Assembly (NCBI GenBank): GCA_000333855.2
Contig: CM007318.1
Span: 1,110,047-1,155,504, forward strand
Direction: 5' to 3'
Length of the DNA stretch: 45,458 nucleotides
From: Endotrypanum monterogeii
Lineage: Eukaryota > Euglenozoa > Kinetoplastea > Trypanosomatida > Trypanosomatidae
Numbering within the stretch: the stretch's first letter is position 1; every line of letters starts with the position of its first letter. The position numbers and the translations under genes are program-made. This document shows positions 1 through 9,276 of this stretch, piece by piece. The notes under the pieces were generated by a model, which was not told where the DNA came from, searched no databases, and saw only the letters and a program-made list of their open reading frames with translations.

Positions 1-56
1 ATTCTGTGGCTCCTCTCAAGTGGTCTGTTCACTCTGCTTTGTCGCACATGCTTGTT
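1..56 (+). repeat. 56-bp direct repeat, copy 1
   Basis: Bases 1-56 are identical to 2702-2757. After base 56 the copies diverge; copy 1 runs straight into a TA microsatellite. Because copy 1 sits at the very start of the window its left boundary is unknown, so the repeat may be longer. Confidence 0.9.
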
Positions 57-57
57 C

Positions 58-80
58 TATATATATATATATATATATAT
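58..80. repeat. TA dinucleotide microsatellite
   Basis: Uninterrupted alternating T and A directly after the 56-bp repeat. It is one of a series of TA tracts found in the intergenic parts of this window. Confidence 0.95.
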
Positions 81-1797
81 TTGTGAACCGCTCGCACGGG
101 CTCTTGTCCAATGTCTGCGCGCTCCGCAGCTGTTACGAAAGAGTCCTCATATAGAGACAGAAGTCTATCAACGCTGGTCCATAAAGAAAAAAAAAGAAAC
201 ACACGGCTCATCTGAGGGAGGAGGGAAGAGGTCTGGATGAGTATATAAAAAAAAAGGGAAGGTATGATACGCATCTGTTACAAAAACATTCGAGGATGAG
301 GGAACCACTGACGAGGAAATGCCCCTTAGCATGTTCAGTAAGAGAACATGTCCCTCGCCCCCACTGCCGCGGAGTCCCCACCTACTCCCTTGTTTTTTTA
401 AACAGGGTGTGCGATCTCGCTAAGCCATCCCCCCCATTTTTCTTTGTTGTGTAGGCTCAATTGCTGTGTTTCTGGAGCAATATATGTGTGCTTATCTATA
501 AATTCATGTTACTAGAAAAAAACATTTTCTTAGCACAAAACTCCAGCAAGGCCTCCCCCATTCGCTTCGTTCTACCCACGTGTACGAGACCACCCTTTTT
601 TCCCCTCTCTTTTAGAGGTTGTGTGCCGCCCTCTTCCCCCTCTTCCTCCTGTCGCCTTTTCCCTCACTCGTCGTCTTGATCCCATCCGATAGTGGGATGG
701 TGGGGGTGGGCGAGGGGGAGACGTTGCTTCTGAACACGACGATGCACACTTTATTTCTAAAATGATTTGAGTCGCTCCTTGGCGCAGCGATCCTTTTCAT
801 ACATTTACGCTCAAGCTTCCATCTTTTTTTTTTTCGCACGAGCTCGTGTTAGTGTGCCTTTTTTGTTGTTGTTTTGAGAGAAAGGAAGGGGTCATGCGGG
901 GTTGGTATGTGTACTCGTTGAGGGGTTGGGGGTGGGGGCACATCTTTCCGTAATTTGGAAAATTTTCATATTAACGATAACTCTCCTTTTATTTTCACTG
1001 TCTCAGCCTCTTCCATGGTTGCTGGCGCGATCATCGCACAATCCAGACAACATTTACCGAGACTCTGTCTTCAGTGATAAAGTGTAGATCTTTGTGTGGT
1101 GCGTATCCCTCTGTACGTGTGTAGATCTCTGTGTTTGTTTGACTACTGGAGCCGTTGGGATCTGGTTTCATTTGTTTTCTACCAGAAGTGCTTCGTTGCC
1201 GCTTCGCTGTTCTCCCCGACTCAGTTTTGTGCCTGTATGTCGTTTTAAGCTTTTTTTTTTGGATGTGGCACCACCTCTTCCTCATCCCTCCTCTCCACCT
1301 GCACGCTTGCTGCAGCATCTTTCCGAAATGTGGCTCCGTTCTTTGAAGAAAAACATTCTTTTTGTATTTTTCTCTCGGGCTTGCCAGTTTTCTCTCTCCT
1401 CTTGATGTGAGCACTGTGTCACTTGCACATATTCTTCTCCCTTAATCTGTTCTGGCGATTTTTTTTTCGTGCTCGTGTGTTCAGAAATCGTCGCATCAAA
1501 TGAGGAAAAATGGATGTGTTGCTTCTATTTTTCTTTTAGTGTGCACAAAATCTTTGACTTCGTTGCTGCTGCAACTCATGCAGGCATCAGCAACGTTTAG
1601 GTGCAAGCTGAGTCCCGCGGAGAGAAAAAAAGCGGAGCAAGCATCACTCGAGTGACCTAAACGGATTTATTACCACCGGCGATTACTGACTTCATCGCAA
1701 GAGAGTTGAGTCAAAAGGGATCATCTCGAACGCAGATTCAATGTGGATATCCGCTACGTGTGTCTTGCTCCTGACAAATTTCTCTGTATCACTCATT

Positions 1798-1822
1798 CAC
1801 ACACACACACACACACACACAC
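1798..1822. repeat. CA dinucleotide microsatellite
   Basis: Perfect CA run of about 12 units in non-coding sequence. Confidence 0.95.
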
Positions 1823-2701
1823 TAATACAAAAAAAAAGTAACAAAGGGTCAACAACAGCAATGCCATGAGCACACCAGATAACGAAGCCGCTGAAGGTGC
1901 CTATCGGGCCCGTTGTTGTCCATGCAGTACATGCAATTGATAATAATAAGACGGCTCTTCTCAGTGCGTCGCGTGCAATCTTCTCGGATGTCTTAGGTTG
2001 TTCCTCCGAAGAGAGGTAGCAACTTGTCAGCTCTTCCCCCTTTCCTCTCCTCCCCTTTGACTTAAAAACGCACATCTTGTGCATCCCACTTTGTTCCCTC
2101 TCTCTTGTTTTTCCGCTATTTCTATCCGTCTGATTTGTTTCATAGCAGGTTGAGCTTTCCTGTTGAGCAACATCATATGAACCAAAGCTGAAACAAAGGA
2201 AGGGTGAGACTGACTACGGTGTTACAGCCGTTGATTCTCCCGTTCCCCGTATCCCTCTTTTTATTTATCGCCTGACCCCGTTGCCCCGCTTACTCCATGC
2301 TCCCCGACAGACTTGAATACTTCTTGGGATATTTGTAGTGCGAGTATGTGTGAAGGGATGAGGGAGGTTGAAAAGTCTGCATTCTTGTACCTTCCTTCGG
2401 CAACAATTTCACACACTTATGCATCTAACTATATGTACTTTTTCTTTTAATAAATGTTTCTATCTTTCCTATAGAGTGCAGTCATCGCTTTCTTGCACAT
2501 ACACACATACACACGCACGCACAAAAGACTCCGTCTATTATCGAGTCTAGTGTTTCTGTTCAAAAACGAAAGGACGTATGTGGTTGCCTCAATCACAAAA
2601 GAAAATACACGAGCCTTTCTTCAATGCCCGCCTTGCGCCATGTTTTCTTCTTCCAAAAGAAGAACCGTTTTGTCGTGACCCCTATCTCTGCCATCAGTAC
2701 T

Positions 2702-2757
2702 ATTCTGTGGCTCCTCTCAAGTGGTCTGTTCACTCTGCTTTGTCGCACATGCTTGTT
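2702..2757 (+). repeat. 56-bp direct repeat, copy 2
   Basis: Identical to bases 1-56, with an offset of 2701. It lies in non-coding, pyrimidine-rich sequence and shows no coding potential. Confidence 0.9.
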
Positions 2758-3379
2758 TCGGTAGCACGCTGCTCTGGCGAGGTGGCCTGACGGCGCGTGA
2801 GGAGTTTTTTTTTTTTCACTTGCACATTTCTCTTTCCTGAGTTCGACTATCACACTTTCACATCGCTCGCTCTCACTTCAACCCCCACGTGCTTCACCTC
2901 ATCGCTTCTCTCAGTCTGTCACTGCCCCCCAACCCCACTTCTCACCCCATCCCATTCCGGCGTTCCTTAACTCGCCTCTCTTGCGGGTGCGCTACAGCGC
3001 CTGGGTGACTTTCTGTTCATCTCACCCACTGTGTACAGGACTACGTGCTTCAGGTGGAGGGGGCCGCACCATTTCACAAAGCGGAACGCGTCTCAAAGGC
3101 GCCTTCGCCGTCTGTCCTCGAGCCCGTTCTCCGACGCCTCCCCCCCTCCTTCTCTCCCTCATCTCTCCCTTCTTGACGGCACATTCATAGCAACGCGCAA
3201 AGGGTTTCCGTCCAAGCTTTCTTTCAGCTCACGAGTCCTGCTTTTTTTTTTGTTTGTTCATGATAAGCACACACACACACACGCATACATACACCACCCT
3301 ATTAGCACATACGCACTCATTCCCAGTGTCTAGCTCTCGCACTGAGGCCAAAACGCATTCATAAAAGCGATCTCCAGAT

Positions 3380-3409
3380 TCCGCACGAGATTTTTCAATC
3401 TCGTGCGGA
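3380..3409. other. Perfect 13-bp stem, 4-nt loop hairpin
   Basis: The left arm (3380-3392, beginning TCCGCACGAG) is exactly complementary to the right arm (3397-3409, ending CTCGTGCGGA). The loop is TTTC at 3393-3396. It lies in otherwise low-complexity non-coding sequence about 700 bp upstream of the mitochondrial carrier start. It could fold as RNA in a 3' UTR or pre-mRNA spacer. No family is recognised. Confidence 0.85.
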
Positions 3410-3825
3410 GAAACGGCTTCTACTGTGCGTAAAAGAGGTTTTTGCGTACGTGGGATTTCACGCCACCGACCCCCTTCGGCCCTTACCAGTCCAGCCAAGC
3501 ATCAGTTGGTCGTTGCTGTGAGTATACATATATATTGCTCGCTGCTGCATACTGGATAGGTCTGGTGACACTGCTTTCTGAAGGACAGTTTCGAAGCCAG
3601 AAAGTGAGGAGAAAGATTGAAATCAACGCTATCCACAGAACCCTGCCAATAATAATAAACACACACATACATACAGGGGCAGCGCAACTGATAGAGGTAC
3701 CAGTGCGCTCTGGTGAATGTGCTTGAGTTTGTGTTTGTGTACATTTGTTGGTGTGTGGAAGAGGGTAAGCGTTTGAAAAAAATATATATTTACACATTCA
3801 TACATCACACACACACACACACACA

Positions 3826-3828
<3 letters not shown>

Positions 3829-3857
<29 letters not shown>
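3829..3857. repeat. AT dinucleotide microsatellite after a CA run
   Basis: A CA run at about 3805-3825 is followed almost directly by an AT run at 3829-3857, giving a compound microsatellite about 220 bp upstream of the carrier start codon. Confidence 0.95.
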
Positions 3858-3860
<3 letters not shown>

Positions 3861-3989
3861 AAACTGCAGCAACAGGTGCGCGCCGCGGGCAGCGGGCAAA
3901 CACTTTCAATTACCATATTGCTGTGGTCGTGAGTTCATCTGTGTCGATTGTGCCTCCCCCCTCTCTTCCTTCATTTGTACCGCCCGTAC

Positions 3990-4042
3990 ATCTTTTTGGC
4001 GAGGGACTTTTGCCGTTCCCCTCTTCCTCCTTTCTCGTGTAG
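3990..4042 (+). promoter_or_regulatory. Candidate polypyrimidine tract and trans-splice acceptor for the mitochondrial carrier
   Basis: A pyrimidine-rich stretch (densest at 4015-4036) is followed by AG at 4041-4042, the first AG after the tract. Use of this site would give a 5' UTR of 37 nt before the ATG at 4080. This is the usual trypanosomatid arrangement; the exact site is inferred. Confidence 0.55.
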
Positions 4043-4079
4043 CTGGCGGTGTTGCGTTGTACGCGGTAGTACACGTTGA

Positions 4080-5597
4080 ATGACAGGGAGTGGAATGATG
4101 GAAAGGCGGGCCGCAAGTCCCCTGGCACCCCTCGTTGACGATGCGATAACACGACCCGCAGATTTGCCTGACAATTTAGTGAGTCGTGGCGAAGCGGCTC
4201 CATCGTTGGTAGAAATTTCCGCGTTCACTGCAGGCAAGTCCCAGAAAGAACTTGGGGTTGTCGACCATCAGAAAGATGAACTCTCTGCTGCCTCCTCTTT
4301 GCATCTCCGCCGCGACTGGCACAGCAGCATAGCAACATTCGTTGCTGGCGGCTTGGCAGGCTCGGCAAGTCGAACTTTGACCGCACCGCTTGACCGAATC
4401 AAGCTCATAGCGCAGGAAGGGCATTTCGTGCAAGCGCCAGTTTCTGCCTCGTCGACTGCCACGGCCGCTGGCACGACCCACGGTGTTTACCGTAAGCACC
4501 CGGGACTCATTCAGGTGGCTCAGATGATTAGAGCAGATGGGGGCTGGAGGGCCTTCTGGCGTGGCAACACGGTCAATTGCTTCAAGGCCGGTCCCGAGTT
4601 TGCAATTATTTTTTCAATTCGTCGTTACCTGTCATCCCTTTATGACGACTGTGTGGAGCGGGAAAAGCAGCGGAAGAAAAAACTCATCGCCCGTTGGGAG
4701 GAGAATGAAAGACTTAGTCGAGCTATCAGTTCCCGAGAACTGGAAGAGCGCAAGTCTATGATGGTGGAGCCTGAAGAAGTGAACAGCCCGGTGGAGGCGG
4801 CGGGGTCTGGGGTGGGCGTCGATTGTAGTGGTGGTGGTTCTGGTGTGCGCGTGATTGGTTTGTTTTCATCTCCACACTCAACTGCATCGGTCACGCATTC
4901 GAACTCGAGCGACGACAGTCAGCGGGAGCGCAACATCTCCCAGGAGGCCTCCATCTTGACGCCTCCGTTCAATCGTTTAGGGTGTGTTTCCAGTGTGCCG
5001 CAGTTGGCTGTGAACTGTACAATTGGCGCTGTTGCTGGTCTTGGTGCTCAAAGTTTTATATATCCGCTGGAGGTAGTGAAGACGCGCGTCGTTGTGTCGC
5101 GTAGCAGCGAGTATCGAGGGGGTGTGGCTGAAATTGTCCGCCTCGCCTATCGAGAAGGCGGTGTGATGGAGTTCTACTCAGGGTTCGTTCCGAATATGGT
5201 CGGCATCGTCGTGTACCGAGGGCTGGAAATGGGTCTCTACTCGAGCGCGCAGCAGTCGATTATGGTGTATCGAATGCAGGTGAAGAAGATGAGTCGACAC
5301 GAGGCCAATCTAAACTCTGCTGAGGTCGGCATGGTTGGCATGCTTTCCTCAACCGTTGCGCAGACAGTGTCGTACCCGTTGAACGTGATTCGAACGCGGC
5401 TACAGACGCAAGGCACCAACGGGCGAGCGAAAAAGTATACCGGCATGGTCGACTGTATGGTGAAGATGATACGAAACAAAGGTGTGACGTCGCTTTTCAG
5501 CGGGCTCACGGCGAATTATCTCAAAGCCGTACCGGCCAGCTCCTGCACATTCGTCGTTTTCGAGTGGGCCCAGAGGCTCCTTCTCGGTGATGATTAA
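4080..5597 (+). CDS. Mitochondrial carrier family (SLC25) protein with a long inter-repeat insertion
   Basis: A 505-residue member of the mitochondrial carrier family, which exchanges metabolites or nucleotides across the inner mitochondrial membrane. All three tandem carrier repeats are visible through their Px(D/E)xx(K/R) signatures: PLDRIK at 103-108, PLEVVK at 329-334 and PLNVIR at 433-438. The order of repeats and the RTRLQ-type third repeat resemble the ATP-Mg/phosphate or CoA/nucleotide carrier branch, but I cannot assign a substrate. The usual family length is about 300 residues. The excess is an N-terminal extension of about 80 residues and a charged, Ser/Gly-rich insertion of about 110 residues (190-300) between repeats 1 and 2. 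No EF-hand calcium motif is obvious in the extension. The start is the first ATG after a good trans-splice acceptor at 4041-4042. Family assignment is secure; substrate is unknown. Confidence 0.93.
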   Translation: MTGSGMMERRAASPLAPLVDDAITRPADLPDNLVSRGEAAPSLVEISAFTAGKSQKELGVVDHQKDELSAASSLHLRRDWHSSIATFVAGGLAGSASRTLTAPLDRIKLIAQEGHFVQAPVSASSTATAAGTTHGVYRKHPGLIQVAQMIRADGGWRAFWRGNTVNCFKAGPEFAIIFSIRRYLSSLYDDCVEREKQRKKKLIARWEENERLSRAISSRELEERKSMMVEPEEVNSPVEAAGSGVGVDCSGGGSGVRVIGLFSSPHSTASVTHSNSSDDSQRERNISQEASILTPPFNRLGCVSSVPQLAVNCTIGAVAGLGAQSFIYPLEVVKTRVVVSRSSEYRGGVAEIVRLAYREGGVMEFYSGFVPNMVGIVVYRGLEMGLYSSAQQSIMVYRMQVKKMSRHEANLNSAEVGMVGMLSSTVAQTVSYPLNVIRTRLQTQGTNGRAKKYTGMVDCMVKMIRNKGVTSLFSGLTANYLKAVPASSCTFVVFEWAQRLLLGDD

Positions 5598-5741
5598 CAA
5601 GCACACTGAACTCTCTGCCTGTGCGCTCGTGCCGGTCCATACGCCCGATTGTTTGCACACAAACGAAGCGAGGGAAAGGGAGGCATGCTGTCGTAGTTGG
5701 GCGGGGCGCCATATAACCTACACGGCCGATGCGTTACATTA

Positions 5742-5800
5742 ATATCTATATATCTATATAGATATATATATATTTATTTATTTATTTATATATATATTTT
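5742..5800. repeat. AT-rich microsatellite
   Basis: Interrupted TA and TATC/TTTA repeats about 150 bp downstream of the mitochondrial carrier stop codon, probably in its 3' UTR. Confidence 0.9.
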
Positions 5801-7146
5801 TTCCGTTCAGTGATTCTGATGACAGAACCTACCACAACCACATTTCCCCGCTCCCTGCGAACACCTTATGTGTTTCGAAAGGGTGGAGCTGTGCACAAAG
5901 AATGCACCGGACTGGATGCAGCGGCAAGGCGTTGTTGTTGTTCTAATTCAAGTCCACATTCATTTGGACCAGCATCGCATGCACCAGGTCTGCCTGTGCG
6001 TTGCTCTCTCTTGCTCTGTGTGTGTGTGTGCGTAGCACATTCAAAGAGACTCATGACCTTCTGCATGTTGATCTCTCTCGGAATCGATGCATGCAAAATG
6101 GCTATTGTTTTTTTTTGTGGTTGTTCTCCTCCTACCTCCAGATTTCTGTCCTTCATCATGACTCTCCATGCGGGACCGTCATACAGAGGGTCCTGCCATC
6201 CTGAGAACTTCAAGTCATTTGTATTTTTTTCATCCTCCTCCCCCTCAACGCCGCCACCCCCGCTACCCTCCGCTGAGAGGTGTCTCTGCGGTCACGGTAT
6301 TCAATGAAAATATGCAACTGCAAGTGCCGCCACATGTGGAGGATCCAATGTAGTCGATGTCGCTTTCCGATGCCCATCGCAGGCACAGTGACCCCAAGGG
6401 ACACGGTGATACACCACCCCAACACGAAAACGTAAAAGATTTCCTCCGCATAGTCGTACGAAGAGAAGAAACTGAAGGTACACAAGAAAATGGTGGCTGG
6501 AAAGGTATACCTACACAGCGACCTTATCTATCCTTAGCCCAGGGTCTGCCATATGGCGTACATCTTCGTTGGATCCCATTCACGCAGATAACAAGAAAGA
6601 CACGAAGGGGACATGACGATAGGGCGGTGCTAGCTAATCCACTAGAAATGTAACCAGGCTTGTTAGCATATTCACCGTTGATAGGCCTCTTCGCACCCCC
6701 CCCCTTCATCCGATTGGGAAACAATGTTTTCTTCCCGATTTCCGGCAATGTACACAGCAGGAGAAAAACCTGAAGTCCCCCGCCCTTTCGAGAGAGTATG
6801 ACCCTTCGGCTCCCAACAATTACAGGGCTCATTGTGCAAGCCACACTCACGCTGATGTTTTGGTGCATTTTCCTTTGAAGTTTTACGGCTGCTTTGTGTA
6901 GTTCGCTTAACTGGAAAATACCCCTGACCTTGCCATGTGTCTCAGAAAGTCCCCGAGCCCCTCACCCAACAGCGCGTGCAAAAAACTAAACTATGGTTGA
7001 AGATGGACCTCTAGCCGCTGTCACAAAAAAACAGATCGACAATGCATCTACTAACATCACTCACTCCAATGTCTCCCCAACACCGTCTATCACATTCTGT
7101 GAGCAGAAACACAGAATCCAAAGAGCCAACCCTCCACCTTCAGCTG

Positions 7147-7559
7147 CCTTCCCTGTCCTGGTATCCGCGTAGCTCTGCTACAAGCTCCAGGGACCACCCG
7201 TGTGAGTCTCGGCGGGTGCGCGAGTGCGGTGGACGCTGTGCATGCTGCGTGCTGCCAGGTGGAATTGCGGGACGAGGGGGAAGGCGACAGCCGAGTCGAA
7301 CGACGGAGACTCCTACGTCCGAACGCGTGCAGGGCTGCGGGAGGCGAGGATGGAGTCAACCAACAGCGCAGCGGCTGCGTCCAGAGTCATTCATCGCGCT
7401 TTGCCGATGCTGGCGAGCTGCGTCCTTGCGCCTACCCCGCGCACCGGTGCGAGTGCACGTGCCCCTCTCTAGCTGTCCTCGCTGCAGAGGCGCGGCACTG
7501 TCGCACAGCTGTCGTGGCCGGCCCTGAGTTTGTGCGAGGCTGCGTGCGTGGTGCGGCTT
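7147..7559 (+). repeat. 413-bp dispersed direct repeat, copy 1
   Basis: Identical over 413 bases to 25010-25422, which is 17,863 bp away in the same orientation. The sequence is GC-rich, unlike most of the surrounding spacer. The open frames inside have no recognisable family. Here the sequence continues past 7559 (up to about 7970 with similar character), whereas copy 2 is cut at 25422 by an assembly gap, so the repeat may be longer. It could be an old degenerate retroposon-derived repeat of the kind common in trypanosomatids, a recent segmental duplication, or an assembly artefact. I did not recognise a specific element. Confidence 0.9.
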
Positions 7560-8532
7560 CGGTGACATGGCGTAGCAGGTGCCAGCTGCAGGGGTGCAGT
7601 GCGGGGGAGGAGAGGCCGACCGCGTGCGCAACTGCACGGCGCGATCGATCTGTGGCGATTGACGTAGGTGTGTGGTTTCTGGTGATGGTGGTGTGGGTAT
7701 AATGAGACGCTCGAAACCCTGGACCCCGGATCCATGGGGATCCTGTGTTATGCTGGACAGATCTGTGCCCTGTTCCCTGCGCATGTGTGGAGCACTCGAC
7801 AGTCTCCGTGCGAATGTATCTGAGCAAATGCGTCTGCTGAGAGGAGATGCGTCGGCCGTGCTCACCCAAGGGTCGCACGACGAGTTGGCAGGCCGCCTGC
7901 TGCTTTACATCTTTGTGCAAGGCTGTGATCGCTGGGCGTGTGTTGTTGATATATTTATGTGACGTTCCGGCGCTCTTTCCATCCTGCTCGATGGAGCAGA
8001 TACAAGTCTCCAGAGGCGCTAGCAACAGCTGGTCTCTGCCTACCTGCTGCTGCGGTATGACGGGCACCTACTGGGCGCCCCCCCCCCTCTCCCCTTCTTT
8101 CCACTACTCGACACAATCTTTTCCTGACCCCCCGCGCCTGCTACGTTTTGATGCATTGCTACTCACCAATGCCCGGTCACACTCGCGGGCGTGGTCGCAG
8201 TGAAACCGTTGCGGCCCAGCCCAGCGGTGCTGCTGCTTCCTTGCACTCACATACTCTCTCATCGCAACGCCTGCTGACTGAGCACCACCGACGGCACTCG
8301 GGTGGCGCGGGCGGCGACAACCACGCTTATCGTGCGCGCGATCCAAGGCAGCCATACGTGCAGGCCTGTTTCTGCTGGACTGTTTGTGTGCTACCATCTA
8401 CTGAAAAGGCAGAGGCTGTGGAGAACCCATACGGACCCCGTCGACTGCATCGCGAAAAGGCAAGCGAGCGACATAGCGTGGCCACACCCAGCGTCTGCAC
8501 GCCGACGCCGCTGCCAGTAAAAAATCTGTCGC

Positions 8533-9276
8533 ATGATGACTGGTGTAGTGGCGACCTGCCAAAAGAGGCTTTGCGTGGTGGGGGGGCCACGGGCACGCAC
8601 GGCGGTGGTGTCCGTTTGTTGCGTTCTGCTGCTTATAGCCGTCAGTCTGCTGTACCGATACACGCACCCGTCCGCCAAGGACCCGAGGCGCGGTCGCGGC
8701 CACCACCACCGCTCATCCAAAGACAAGGGTGATCCCTCCAGCAGGTACGGAGGTAGCGCTGGGAGCCGTCGCTCCTCGAAGCGGCGGAAAACGGACCCGT
8801 CGCTACCCACGCTTCTCATACTGATTGGCATCCATGGCAGCGGCAAGAGCTTCTGGGCAAGGCGGTACACCGAACTGGTGCACACATCGTACGTGATTGT
8901 CTCCTCCGACGCCATCCGTAGCCGTATCACCGGCACCGTGAGCGACTACACGAGGGAGGATGAGGTGGAGGAGGAGCTGCTGAAGGAGGTGGCGCGCACA
9001 CTGAGACTGCGGCGTAGCTGCATCGTGGACGACTGCCAGCACAATCTTTCGCCCGAATTTCGGGGGAAGCTGAAGGCACTGGCACCGGATGGTGAGGTGA
9101 ACCGCGTGGTGAAGATTGTCCACGCGAAGCCGTCGTACGCCCTGGTGCGCATCCAGGGCGATGTGAATGAGGGGCTGGTGCGCTACGTCCCCACGATGGT
9201 GGAGCTCGAGAATCAGGTGGAGTGTGTTGTGGAGTTCGAGAATACGCACCGAGACGACGGCTGGGTGGAGAGCTGA
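8533..9276 (+). CDS. Membrane-anchored P-loop kinase-like protein (AAA_33 / polynucleotide-kinase-like fold)
   Basis: A 247-residue protein with a single hydrophobic segment near the N-terminus (about 24-41, rich in V, L, I and C), then a basic His/Ser/Arg-rich linker (42-90), then a P-loop NTPase domain. The Walker A motif is GIHGSGKS at 99-106. It is followed by SSDAIR at 124-129 and a VDDCQHN segment at 165-171, an arrangement typical of the small kinases of the AAA_33 group that includes T4-type polynucleotide kinase. In that family the Asp of the SSD-type motif and a downstream Arg act on the phosphate acceptor. The substrate here is unknown. The N-terminal hydrophobic segment suggests a signal anchor with the kinase domain on one face of a membrane. 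Third codon positions are strongly G/C, more than in the genes downstream of 16 kb. Two ATGs lie in tandem at the start (8533 and 8536). Confidence 0.8.
   Translation: MMTGVVATCQKRLCVVGGPRARTAVVSVCCVLLLIAVSLLYRYTHPSAKDPRRGRGHHHRSSKDKGDPSSRYGGSAGSRRSSKRRKTDPSLPTLLILIGIHGSGKSFWARRYTELVHTSYVIVSSDAIRSRITGTVSDYTREDEVEEELLKEVARTLRLRRSCIVDDCQHNLSPEFRGKLKALAPDGEVNRVVKIVHAKPSYALVRIQGDVNEGLVRYVPTMVELENQVECVVEFENTHRDDGWVES

Larger units (their letters stand above)
1..4079. other. Gene-free low-complexity region upstream of the mitochondrial carrier
   Basis: I see no convincing coding region on either strand. Open frames are all short and are composed of translated microsatellites or pyrimidine tracts. 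The stretch holds TA repeats (58-80, 3829-3857), CA repeats (1798-1822, about 3268-3283, about 3805-3825), many T or C runs and one perfect hairpin (3380-3409). It probably contains the 3' UTR of an upstream gene outside the window and the intergenic and 5' UTR sequence of the carrier gene. Confidence 0.7.
5598..8532. other. Long intergenic region without an intact gene
   Basis: No convincing intact gene on either strand. The first part has an AT-rich microsatellite (about 5742-5800) and a TG run (about 6016-6032). From about 7150 the base composition becomes clearly richer in G and C, and this part holds copy 1 of a 413-bp repeat (7147-7559). A short open stretch at about 7672-7962 has a protein-like composition but no recognisable family; it may be a remnant. 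A T/C-rich block at about 8080-8135 could supply the trans-splicing signal for the next gene. Confidence 0.6.

Noticed and set aside
3805..3857. Microsatellites as CRISPR-like or origin repeats
   Set aside because: They are simple dinucleotide repeats without spacers; nothing suggests a CRISPR array or a defined origin.
5810..6307. 165-codon + strand open frame
   Set aside because: No recognisable domain, biased Cys/Ser/Pro composition from C/T-rich sequence, and no supporting context.
7147..8000. Identification of the 413-bp repeat as a specific SIDER, DIRE or other trypanosomatid retroposon
   Set aside because: I cannot match it reliably to a remembered consensus, and no poly(A) tail or target-site duplication is visible. 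It is left as an unclassified repeat.
7432..8067. Minus-strand open frame of 211 codons
   Set aside because: GC-rich DNA keeps frames open by chance; the peptide has no domain and overlaps the dispersed repeat.
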